Shown piece by piece: positions 16,934 to 23,942 of a DNA stretch of 34,877 nucleotides. The position numbers and the translations under genes are program-made. The stretch covers positions 1-34,877 of the forward strand of contig JAJSLI010000123.1 in NCBI GenBank assembly GCA_021272315.1, given 5' to 3'. The number at the start of each line of letters is the position of its first letter. Positions within the stretch are counted from its first letter, which is position 1. The stretch comes from Methylacidiphilales bacterium. GTDB lineage: Bacteria; Verrucomicrobiota; Verrucomicrobiia; Methylacidiphilales; UBA1321. The notes under the pieces were generated by a model, which was not told the origin of the DNA, searched no databases, and worked only from the letters and a program-made list of their open reading frames with translations.

Positions 16934-17769
16934 AATTCGGGATCAATCTCCTCCTCTTGACGGCGAAGATCGGCGAGGCCCACTATCCGCTCTTTGCTGA
17001 ATTCAAGAAGATGGGTTACGACGGCGTCGAAATTCCAGTCTTCGAGGGAACCTCCGGGGAATATAAGGCGCTCGGCGCCGCGCTGCGCGATCACGGACTT
17101 GGCGCAACCGCGGTAACGGTGATGAGTTCCGAGACAAATCCCATCAGCGCCGATCCGAAAATCCGCCAGGCCGCGCGGGACCGGCTACGCTGGGTGTTGG
17201 ACCGCTGCGCCGAGTTCAACGCCGAAGTCCTCTGCGGACCGCTTCATTCGGCCCTCGGGGTCTTTTCCGGTGTCCCGCCGACCGGCGACGAGCGGCAGAG
17301 GGGCGTCGATTTCTTCCGCGACATGGCCGGTCCTGCCGCCGGAACCAAAGTGCAGTTGGCCCTCGAGTACCTCAATCGTTTCGAGAACTATTTTCTCACC
17401 ACCGCCCCTGACATGCTCGCTTTTGTCGACGCGATTGACCGGCCCTCGTGTGGCATGATGTGGGACACGTTCCATGCGCACATCGAGGAAAAGTCGGTCG
17501 CGCCCCTGAAGTCGGTCCGGCAGCGGCTGGTACACGTTCACCTCAGCGAAAACGACCGGGGCACGCCCGGCACCGGCCAGGTCCGCTGGAAGGAGACTTT
17601 TGCCGCGCTGCGGGAGATTAATTACGACCGCTGGCTGGTTATCGAGGCGTTCGGGCGGGCGTTGCCCGACCTCGCCGCCGCGACTCGGGTGTGGCGCGAT
17701 CTTTTCGACGATCCCCTGGTCCTCTGCAAATCGGGCCTGGAATTTATTCGCTCCGGCATGGGTCGATGA
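16930..17769 (+). CDS. Sugar isomerase/epimerase, xylose-isomerase-like TIM barrel
   Basis: A 279-residue TIM-barrel protein of the AP-endonuclease-2/xylose isomerase-like family, close in motif to D-tagatose/psicose 3-epimerases. Expected metal ligands are seen as Glu in ALEYLNRFENYF, Asp/His in MMWDTFHAHIEEK, His in LVHVHLSENDRGTPGTGQV, and Glu in WLVIEAFGR. The family interconverts ketoses or related keto sugars with Mn2+ or Co2+. The start overlaps the preceding stop (ATGA). The final 44 bp are repeated 1,223 bp downstream, after the URO-D-like gene, with only synonymous changes inside the coding part. That indicates duplication of this gene end. Confidence 0.92.
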   Translation: MKFGINLLLLTAKIGEAHYPLFAEFKKMGYDGVEIPVFEGTSGEYKALGAALRDHGLGATAVTVMSSETNPISADPKIRQAARDRLRWVLDRCAEFNAEVLCGPLHSALGVFSGVPPTGDERQRGVDFFRDMAGPAAGTKVQLALEYLNRFENYFLTTAPDMLAFVDAIDRPSCGMMWDTFHAHIEEKSVAPLKSVRQRLVHVHLSENDRGTPGTGQVRWKETFAALREINYDRWLVIEAFGRALPDLAAATRVWRDLFDDPLVLCKSGLEFIRSGMGR

Positions 17770-17773
17770 TGTG
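17726..17773 (+). repeat. 48-bp direct repeat, copy 1 (isomerase 3' end)
   Basis: Matches 18949-18996 at 45 of 48 positions. The repeat covers the last codons of the isomerase, its stop, and ends at the GTG used as the start of the URO-D-like gene. Two of the three differences are synonymous third-position or leucine-codon changes and the third lies after the stop. Confidence 0.9.
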
Positions 17774-18904
17774 TTCCGGAAAATATTTAATATAAAAATA
17801 ACAGCCGATAACGAATCTCTGCCACCGGGTGAGAGGATTATTCGTTGTCTCATCGGCGAGCCGGTGGATCGCGTCCCTTACGGTATCGGGCTGGGGTGGT
17901 CGCCGTGGGACGAGACGCTGGAGCGGTGGAGGCGGGAGTCGGGGATCGCCGATTTAAACGTGGAGAAGTATTTTGGATATGACTCGAGCTTCGCGTTGCC
18001 GGAATTGGAGTACGGTTTCTTTCCCCAGTTCGAGCATGTCGTGCTGGAAGAAACGCCGGAATACATCATCAGCCGGGATGGCCGGGGGATCACGATGCGC
18101 AACCGTCGCAACGGCGGCTCGATGCCGGAGTTTCTGGATTACCCGATCAAGTGCCGGTCGGACTGGGAGCAACTCAAGGCGGAGCGGCTGCAACCGGATT
18201 CGCCCAGCCGTGTCCGGCAGGATTGGACGGCGTTCCGCAAGCGACTGGCGGAGACGGGGGAGGCGGTGCAGGTGGGCGTCTTTCCGTGGGGCGTCTTCGG
18301 GACGGTGCGAGATTTGATCGGTGTGGAGATGATGCTGGTCACCTTTTACGATGAACCGGAGTGGATGCACGACATGATGGATCATCTGACGACGTTGTGG
18401 CTCGAGTTATGGGAACGGGTGGCGGCGCAGGTACGCATTGACCACATCCACATTTGGGAGGATATGGCGTACAAACGTGGATCGCTGATTTCCCCGGGCA
18501 TGGTGGAAGAGTTTATGATGCCGTGTTACGATCGGATTGCGGCTTTTGCGCGGCGGCACGGCGTGCGGGTGGTATCGGTGGACACGGATGGTGATTGCCA
18601 TCAACTGGTGCCGGTGATGATTCGCTACGGAGTGAACATGCTGTTTCCGTTCGAAGTGCAGTCCGGCTGCGACATTCTCACGTATCGCCGGCAGTACCCG
18701 GAACTGGGCATCATGCACGGGCTGGACAAGCGGGTATTGGCTCTCACATGGGCGGACGTGGATCGCGAAGTAGCCAGGGCACGGGAGATGGTGCGTCTAG
18801 GGCGGTACATCCCCGGCTTCGATCACTTGATTCCGCCGGATGCGAGTTGGGTAAATTTCAAGTACGCCGCAGAACAACTAAAGGGTGTCTGTTACCAGGT
18901 TTGA
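17771..18904 (+). CDS. URO-D-like protein (MtaA/CmuA superfamily), copy 1
   Basis: About 377 residues of the uroporphyrinogen decarboxylase superfamily. It is not a heme-pathway HemE: it opens with PGERIIRCLIGEPVDRVPYG, as do the methyltransferase-like branch members. Other landmarks are DHIHIWEDMAYKRGSLISP, VVSVDTDGDCHQLVPVM, NMLFPFEVQSGCD, MHGLDKRVLA and YIPGFDHLIPPDASW. The HxC zinc motif of MtaA-type corrinoid methyltransferases appears replaced by DTDG, so methyl transfer to coenzyme M is doubtful. The start is uncertain: GTG at 17771 is used because no in-frame ATG lies between it and the conserved region, but it lacks a good ribosome binding site. The conserved domain starts about 20 codons later. 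It follows the isomerase stop by one base and is flanked by a 48-bp direct repeat. A second family member lies at 22703. Confidence 0.85.
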   Translation: MFRKIFNIKITADNESLPPGERIIRCLIGEPVDRVPYGIGLGWSPWDETLERWRRESGIADLNVEKYFGYDSSFALPELEYGFFPQFEHVVLEETPEYIISRDGRGITMRNRRNGGSMPEFLDYPIKCRSDWEQLKAERLQPDSPSRVRQDWTAFRKRLAETGEAVQVGVFPWGVFGTVRDLIGVEMMLVTFYDEPEWMHDMMDHLTTLWLELWERVAAQVRIDHIHIWEDMAYKRGSLISPGMVEEFMMPCYDRIAAFARRHGVRVVSVDTDGDCHQLVPVMIRYGVNMLFPFEVQSGCDILTYRRQYPELGIMHGLDKRVLALTWADVDREVARAREMVRLGRYIPGFDHLIPPDASWVNFKYAAEQLKGVCYQV

Positions 18905-18913
18905 ACACAAAAG

Positions 18914-18948
18914 CCGGCCTTGGCCCGCCGGGGAATGGAATCTTCCCC
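18914..18948 (+). terminator. Two adjacent hairpins after URO-D copy 1
   Basis: CCGGC (18914-18918) pairs with GCCGG (18927-18931). GGGGAA (18930-18935) pairs with TTCCCC (18943-18948) around a 7-nt loop. Because the two share two bases they are alternatives or a compact double structure. There is no T-tract, so an intrinsic terminator is uncertain. The second stem ends exactly where repeat copy 2 begins. Confidence 0.35.
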
Positions 18949-18996
18949 GCAAATCGGGCTTGGAATTTATTCGCTCCGGTATGGGTCGATGACGTG
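18949..18996 (+). repeat. 48-bp direct repeat, copy 2 (orphan isomerase 3' end)
   Basis: Read in the isomerase frame this copy codes KSGLEFIRSGMGR followed by a stop, identical in protein to the end of the gene at 17769, yet no isomerase gene precedes it. It is therefore the relic of a duplicated isomerase end, or one arm of a direct repeat generated when the URO-D gene was inserted. Confidence 0.9.
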
Positions 18997-19063
18997 CTCT
19001 CTCGAGACCCGCAGTGACAAGCCGTTTCGGCCGGCCCGTCATGCCGGGCCGCCCGATTATCGT

Positions 19064-20626
19064 TTAGTGGTGCTGGTTGCCGCCGCCGCTATGTCCGCCG
19101 CCCGAGGGATGCCCGCCACCGGAAGGATGGCCTCCTCCTCCTGAGAAGTGGGCCGAGGGAACGCCGCCCCCATAGTGCGCCGATGGAGCCGAGAAGTGAA
19201 AACTCGACTCCGGATGATAAGCGGACGAACTCGAGTGGAACATACTGGAGAATGAAGATGCGCCGCTCGAGTGGTACGACGGGCTGGAATGATAGGCGCT
19301 CACGCGGGACTCACTGCTTCCGCTCGAACTGGAGCGATGAAAGAAGCTGCCCAGGAAGGAGGAACCTTCCGCCGCCGTGGACGTGTGATGCGTCACCGGC
19401 TCACCACCCGTGAAAGCCGATTCGCCCCTGAAGGACGACGAGGCGTTTGCAGCATGGAACGTCGACGCCGTGGACGTGCTTGCCGTGCCGGACAGATGCG
19501 AGTTCACCGCCAGCGGCCGGTTGATGTCCGTGCCGTGATTGATCGAGGCATTGCCCAGGTTCGTGCCCACGCGTGAGGGACGAGCGTCCGAATTGTCCCC
19601 AACATTCGGCGCGTAGACGGCAAGGGAGCCGCCGCTGCCGCGGTCGTTGTCCGCGAGGCTCGACGTGGACGTGAGCCGTACGTTCTCAATAGGCGTGCGG
19701 GACCGCGCCAGGGCCGCGCTTCCGGGACCGTCGGAGTGGACGCGCCCGAACTGACCGGAGACCGGATCGTTGGAGACGCGCAGGTTGGTGACGTTGCGGG
19801 TATGGTTGATGAGCGCGAAATTGTTGCGCCGATCGGCAAAGTGCCTCCACGGAGCGGGATCACCCAGATAGGCGGCGGGGCAGAAGTTGTAGCATCCCGG
19901 GCCAATGCCGTAGACGGCATCGCAGTTGTCCCCGATGTAGCCGCCCCAACCCCAGAAGCCTGGCCACAGACCGAACCAGTCTCCGAACCCCCACCATCCG
20001 AAGGGATCGAAGTCGATGCCGAAAAACGGGTCGGGCGGCAGCGGAGCCCAGCCGGTATAGTCGCCATAGTCGTTCGGGTCGCTTGCGTCGCTCGTGCTAC
20101 TGGTGTTGCCAACATTGTTGCCGGTGCGCCAACTCACCCACGCGGGCGCCCATGTGTAGCCGGGCACCCACACCCAGCCGTGACTGGCAAGATTGACCCA
20201 GCGGCCATAGTGGTACGTGGCCCAGCCGAACGGTTCGTCGGAGTCCCACATCATGCCGGCACTGGAATTGACCCAACGACCGTAAGTGTAGGGCCGCCAG
20301 TTCGAATCATTTTCAGTGGGTTGCCAAACATAGCCGTAGTTGTCGGTCTGGAACCAGGTGCCATAACGGCTGAGCTGATTGTAGAAGTCCTGGAAGGTGA
20401 TGCTGTTGGTGGCCTGGGTCTGCGACTGGTTCGGAGCCTGCGACTGAGGTTGATTGGAGGTCTGCGGCTGATAAGGAGCAAGCGCAGGGGTCATGCTCAG
20501 GTTGCCCGGCATTTGCCCTTGATCCGGCATGGGAGGGGCGTTCTCGTCCTGTGCGAAGACCCGCGCGGGAAAAAGCGCCACCGCAAGGAGGGCGGCCAAG
20601 CCGAATGTTTTAAGGAAAGTTTTCAT
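19064..20626 (-). CDS. DUF6600-type secreted protein with Ser/His/Gly-rich tail
   Basis: A 520-residue exported protein. The signal peptide is MKTFLKTFGL followed by AALLAVALFPARVFA, with cleavage expected near residue 25. A linker rich in Pro and Gln follows (about 26-80). Residues 80-185 are the tryptophan/tyrosine-rich repeats of DUF6600 proteins: YGTWFQTDNYGYVWQP, WRPYTYGRWV, GWATYHYGRWV, GWVWVPGYTWAPAWVSW. A second aromatic-rich segment contains WAPLPPDPFFG. The C-terminal about 150 residues are low complexity, rich in Ser, His and Gly (GGGHPSGGGH type repeats). The function of this family is not known; the aromatic repeats suggest a cell-surface or periplasmic structural role, and the histidines could bind metal. 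It is convergent with the URO-D operon. An upstream gap of about 200 bp probably holds its promoter. Confidence 0.85.
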   Translation of the reverse strand: MKTFLKTFGLAALLAVALFPARVFAQDENAPPMPDQGQMPGNLSMTPALAPYQPQTSNQPQSQAPNQSQTQATNSITFQDFYNQLSRYGTWFQTDNYGYVWQPTENDSNWRPYTYGRWVNSSAGMMWDSDEPFGWATYHYGRWVNLASHGWVWVPGYTWAPAWVSWRTGNNVGNTSSTSDASDPNDYGDYTGWAPLPPDPFFGIDFDPFGWWGFGDWFGLWPGFWGWGGYIGDNCDAVYGIGPGCYNFCPAAYLGDPAPWRHFADRRNNFALINHTRNVTNLRVSNDPVSGQFGRVHSDGPGSAALARSRTPIENVRLTSTSSLADNDRGSGGSLAVYAPNVGDNSDARPSRVGTNLGNASINHGTDINRPLAVNSHLSGTASTSTASTFHAANASSSFRGESAFTGGEPVTHHTSTAAEGSSFLGSFFHRSSSSGSSESRVSAYHSSPSYHSSGASSFSSMFHSSSSAYHPESSFHFSAPSAHYGGGVPSAHFSGGGGHPSGGGHPSGGGHSGGGNQHH

Positions 20627-20830
20627 AATCGTTCAAGTTGGGGATTGTTCACTGTCCATATTTTCTGACGGCGCAGGACGGCCTCGGTTTCGATTTATCG
20701 TGCAACAATTAAATTACAGGGCGGCAATGGTCGTCGCGCGGAGGCGGTTAATTCGCGTTGACGGATGCTGGGTGTAAGCCGGCGGAACAGCTTGGAAAGA
20801 TGTGCCCTTGGGCATCAACCTGAGTCGCCT

Positions 20831-21691
20831 TTATCTCATCGGCTGCTTAAAAAGGGAATTGAGCCGAAACTGCCGTGGCGATTGTCCCGTGACCGCCTTG
20901 AAGCGGCGGGAAAAATAAAACTCGTCGCAGAAGCCCAGCGATTCGGCAATCTCGCGGTCCTTCAGCGACCGATTCTGCATCAATTCACAAGCCCGATCCA
21001 CCAACCGCCCCATCCGATAGCGGGCCGGCGGCTGCCCGGCCAGGCGCGTGAACCTCTTGCGAAAACTTTCCGCCGACAGGCCCACTTGGCGCGCCAGGTT
21101 TTTCCAATCGGGCGCTCCGGCCAAGTTCGTCTCGATCAGGCCGTTGACCCGGGCCAGCCACTGCAAATCGTCCTGATAAACCATCGAACGTCCCGCGCCG
21201 GTCACGACCTCGGCCAGAAGCTGTTGCAGGCGGCAGATGCCAAGCAGCGGCGGAGCGGACCCGGCCTGCCGCGAAGCATCGAAAACCGCCTCAAGACGGC
21301 GGCTCCAGGTAGCGACCGGCTCCGCGTGATACACCGGCTTGCGCGGATTGAGCAGCCCCTGCCGGCGCCAGAGATCGAAGACCGGGCCATGAAAGCAAAT
21401 GTAAGTTGTCACCCACTCGGTGCCCGGCAGTGGGTTGTAAAGGTGGGGAATATCGGGAAACAGGAACATCATGTCGCCCCTCTCAAGGTTCTTTTGGCGT
21501 CCGTTCGCGTCGGCAAACTCGCCCCGGCCATCGACCAGATAAACGATCGCATACTGGCTGAGTAAGCGGGGCGTTTCCAAGGCTACGGTTTGCCGGATCC
21601 CGAATCCGGCGATGGTGATCCGGCCCAGCGGAGTCGAGAGCGCGTTCTGAAAATTCAGCTCATCGACTTTGCCTGGATTGCGACGACGCAT
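20831..21691 (-). CDS. AraC-family transcriptional regulator
   Basis: About 286 residues. The N-terminal cupin sensing domain contains LLSQYAIVYLVDGRGEFADA, ERGDMMFLFPDIPHLYNP and EWVTTYICFHGP. The C-terminal double helix-turn-helix contains DWKNLARQVGLSAESFRKRF, IAESLGFCDEFYFSRRFK and TGQSPRQFR, the classical AraC signature. The frame is open to an ATG at 21778. I prefer the ATG at 21691 because the extra residues come from AT-rich, promoter-like DNA, and the longer start would leave only 35 bp to the divergent dioxygenase gene. Neither has a strong ribosome binding site. It probably regulates the divergent PhyH and URO-D genes. It shares only the family architecture with the regulator at 13896. 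Confidence 0.9.
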   Translation of the reverse strand: MRRRNPGKVDELNFQNALSTPLGRITIAGFGIRQTVALETPRLLSQYAIVYLVDGRGEFADANGRQKNLERGDMMFLFPDIPHLYNPLPGTEWVTTYICFHGPVFDLWRRQGLLNPRKPVYHAEPVATWSRRLEAVFDASRQAGSAPPLLGICRLQQLLAEVVTGAGRSMVYQDDLQWLARVNGLIETNLAGAPDWKNLARQVGLSAESFRKRFTRLAGQPPARYRMGRLVDRACELMQNRSLKDREIAESLGFCDEFYFSRRFKAVTGQSPRQFRLNSLFKQPMR

Positions 21692-21813
21692 GGAAGTTTC
21701 GTGGAGGGCCTGTCTTCTTTCCAAACAAGCTCTATAGCGATTTCCAAAAAACACAAGTTTTTGTTCCATCGTGCCCATGCCAACAGACCGCCTAATCCCG
21801 TAGGTTTGTCCTT
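21692..21813. promoter_or_regulatory. Divergent promoter region between AraC and PhyH genes
   Basis: A 122-bp AT-rich island in GC-rich surroundings. On the minus strand TATAGA (5 of 6 to the -10 consensus) lies near 21733-21738; no good -35 is found at the right spacing. An A/T-rich imperfect inverted repeat (AAAAACACAAGTTTTT, about 21747-21762) could be an operator half or structural feature. The assignment rests on composition and gene orientation. Confidence 0.35.
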
Positions 21814-22698
21814 ATGAATACCGTCATCGCTCTTACATCCCGGGGTTATGAACTCGACATACGCCCCGGGTCCTTTGGAGAAATGGTCCGCTCTGATAAC
21901 ATCCTAAATGATACAAGCGCCCTGAAGGAGAGGCTCAAACAGGACGGTTATCTCTACATTCCCGGCTTTTTCCCCCGGGAAGACATCCAACTCGCACGGA
22001 CGGAAATTCTCCGCCGCTTGAACGCCTACGGTGGCCTCGATCCGGCCCGCCCCATCGAAGACGCGGTTCCTTCCGGCAAACTTTCCATTCCCCGTGGCGG
22101 CCTGCTCACCCAGAATGATGCCCTGCTCAACATCGTCTTCTCCGACCAGTTGATGCAGTTTTACGCGCGGCTCCTCGGTGGGGAATGCCGCCACTACGAC
22201 CACATCTGGACCCGCGTCATTCCACCGGGACAAGGCACCGCTCCCCATTGCGATCTCGTCTACATGGGACGCGGCACCCACCAGGTCATGACCGCCTGGA
22301 TTCCCTACTCCGACGTTTCGCTGGAACTCGGTGGCCTGATGATGCTCGAAAAATCGCACCGGCAGGGAAAACGGCTCCGCAGCTATCTTGAGTCGGATGT
22401 CGACACCTACTGCGCCAACCGCGGTCCCTACAAATACAAAAACGGACAGCTCTCCTCCAATCCGGTGACGCTGCGGGAAAAATTGGGCGGACGCTGGCTC
22501 AGTACCTCGTATCGGATGGGCGATCTCGTTACCTTCGGGATGAAAATGGTTCACGCCAGCCTCGACAATGCCGCGACCTCCTACCGCCTCTCCACCGACA
22601 CCCGCTATCAACTGGCGAGCGAGCCGATCGATCCCCGCTGGGTGGGCGAGGAAACCGAGGAGTACGCCGAGAAGAACCGCATCGGAAAGATTTGTTGA
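21814..22698 (+). CDS. Phytanoyl-CoA dioxygenase (PhyH) family protein
   Basis: A 294-residue Fe(II)/2-oxoglutarate-dependent oxygenase of the PhyH family, which hydroxylates small molecules. The iron-binding HxD is seen in TAPHCDLVYMG, and the distal His in LVTFGMKMVHASLDN. A conserved Arg about ten residues later (in SYRLSTDTRYQL) fits 2-oxoglutarate binding. The N-terminal LKERLKQDGYLYIPGFFPRE is the characteristic beginning of the fold. The substrate is unknown. The gene stops 4 bp before the second URO-D-like gene, so they form a tight operon. That pairing suggests consecutive steps on one compound. Confidence 0.92.
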   Translation: MNTVIALTSRGYELDIRPGSFGEMVRSDNILNDTSALKERLKQDGYLYIPGFFPREDIQLARTEILRRLNAYGGLDPARPIEDAVPSGKLSIPRGGLLTQNDALLNIVFSDQLMQFYARLLGGECRHYDHIWTRVIPPGQGTAPHCDLVYMGRGTHQVMTAWIPYSDVSLELGGLMMLEKSHRQGKRLRSYLESDVDTYCANRGPYKYKNGQLSSNPVTLREKLGGRWLSTSYRMGDLVTFGMKMVHASLDNAATSYRLSTDTRYQLASEPIDPRWVGEETEEYAEKNRIGKIC

Positions 22699-22702
22699 TT
22701 CC

Positions 22703-23881
22703 ATGCCCGTTCCCGCCCTCCAAGTCGGTGATGTTCATGCCTTGCCGCCGCGGGAACAATGGACGGAAGCGGCCCGGCGGCGGCGTGATACCTACGCCAT
22801 CACGCCCGGCGCGCCCTTTCTCAAGTGCGAGTTCGGCTATTACTGCTGGGAGGAATGGAAACGCCAGGGCATGCCCGACATCAACGAGGGGTCGCCCGAA
22901 GCCAAAGCCCTCTTTCACTACGACGATTCCGGCATGCAAGGCCTCTGGGGCCTGGGCTGGTGCGAACCGGAGTACGTGCCGAAGTTCGAGGTCAAAATTC
23001 TGGAAGACCGTGGCGAAACGGAACTCGAGCAGGACTGGACCGGCCGCCACGTCCTCTATTTCAAGGGACGTCGGCAGGGCTTCATGCCCGAATATATCGA
23101 CCATCCCGTCAAGGACCTGGAGACGTGGAAGGCCAAGGCCGAGTGGCGGCTCAACCCGGAGGACCCGCGCCGTTATCATGACTTGGAACAACGCATGGTC
23201 CTGGCGCGCGCAGCCGCGGCCCGCGGGGAAATAATCGTCCAGCACATGGCCGGATCGTTCATGTATCTGCGGACCATGCTCGGGCCGGAAGGACTGCTTT
23301 ACGCCTTTGTCGACCAACCCGAACTGATTGAAACGCTCATGCAACGCTGGTTGGAGCTGGCCGACGCCGTCACCGCCGCCCACCAGCGCTACGTCACCTT
23401 CGATGAGATATTTTTTGCCGAGGACAACTGTTACAACCACGGGCCGCTGATTTCACCGAAGATGATTCGCGAGATGCTTTTACCCTACTACAAGGAACTG
23501 CTTCAGCGGGTGCGCGGGCGGCAACTCGACCCGTCACGGCATCTCTATTTGCAAATTGACACCGATGGCGACTGCCGGTCGTTGATTCCCTTTTACCACG
23601 AGGAAATCGGCATGGATGCCATGAGCCCCTTCGAAGTCGCCAGTGGCTGCGACGTGGTCGAGATCGGTCGCCAACACCCGAACCTGTGCATGCGCGGCGG
23701 AATCGACAAGCGCGTCCTGGCCGCGGGTCCCAAGGCCATCGACGCCATGGTCGAACGCATCTTTCCGGTCATGCGCAAGCGCGGCGGTTACATTCCTTGT
23801 TGCGATCACGGCGTGCCGGCGGAGGTGTCTTATACTAATTACCTCCACTACCGCCGCCGCTGTGTGGAACTCGGCGGGTAA
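22703..23881 (+). CDS. URO-D-like protein (MtaA/CmuA superfamily), copy 2
   Basis: 392 residues of the same non-HemE branch as the gene at 17771, but clearly diverged. Shared landmarks are RDTYAITPGAPFLKCEFGYY, EIFFAEDNCYNHGPLISP, LYLQIDTDGDCRSLIPF, DAMSPFEVASGCDVVEIG, CMRGGIDKRVLAAG and YIPCCDHGVPAEVSYTNYL. The zinc HxC of coenzyme M methyltransferases is again replaced by DTDG. The ATG at 22703 follows the PhyH stop by 4 bp; an open extension upstream overlaps PhyH and is rejected. The reaction is unknown. The presence of two paralogs with separate AraC regulators suggests two related substrates or two steps of one pathway. Confidence 0.9.
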   Translation: MPVPALQVGDVHALPPREQWTEAARRRRDTYAITPGAPFLKCEFGYYCWEEWKRQGMPDINEGSPEAKALFHYDDSGMQGLWGLGWCEPEYVPKFEVKILEDRGETELEQDWTGRHVLYFKGRRQGFMPEYIDHPVKDLETWKAKAEWRLNPEDPRRYHDLEQRMVLARAAAARGEIIVQHMAGSFMYLRTMLGPEGLLYAFVDQPELIETLMQRWLELADAVTAAHQRYVTFDEIFFAEDNCYNHGPLISPKMIREMLLPYYKELLQRVRGRQLDPSRHLYLQIDTDGDCRSLIPFYHEEIGMDAMSPFEVASGCDVVEIGRQHPNLCMRGGIDKRVLAAGPKAIDAMVERIFPVMRKRGGYIPCCDHGVPAEVSYTNYLHYRRRCVELGG

Positions 23882-23942
23882 AGTGGCTGAAGTGAGGTAG
23901 AAGCTTGCGAGGGAGCATCCTCTCGCGTAGGTTTGCCCGCTT

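Noticed and set aside
22568..22702. Upstream extension of the second URO-D gene into PhyH
   Set aside because: The extra residues lie inside the PhyH coding region in another frame; the ATG at 22703, 4 bp after the PhyH stop, gives the usual family start.
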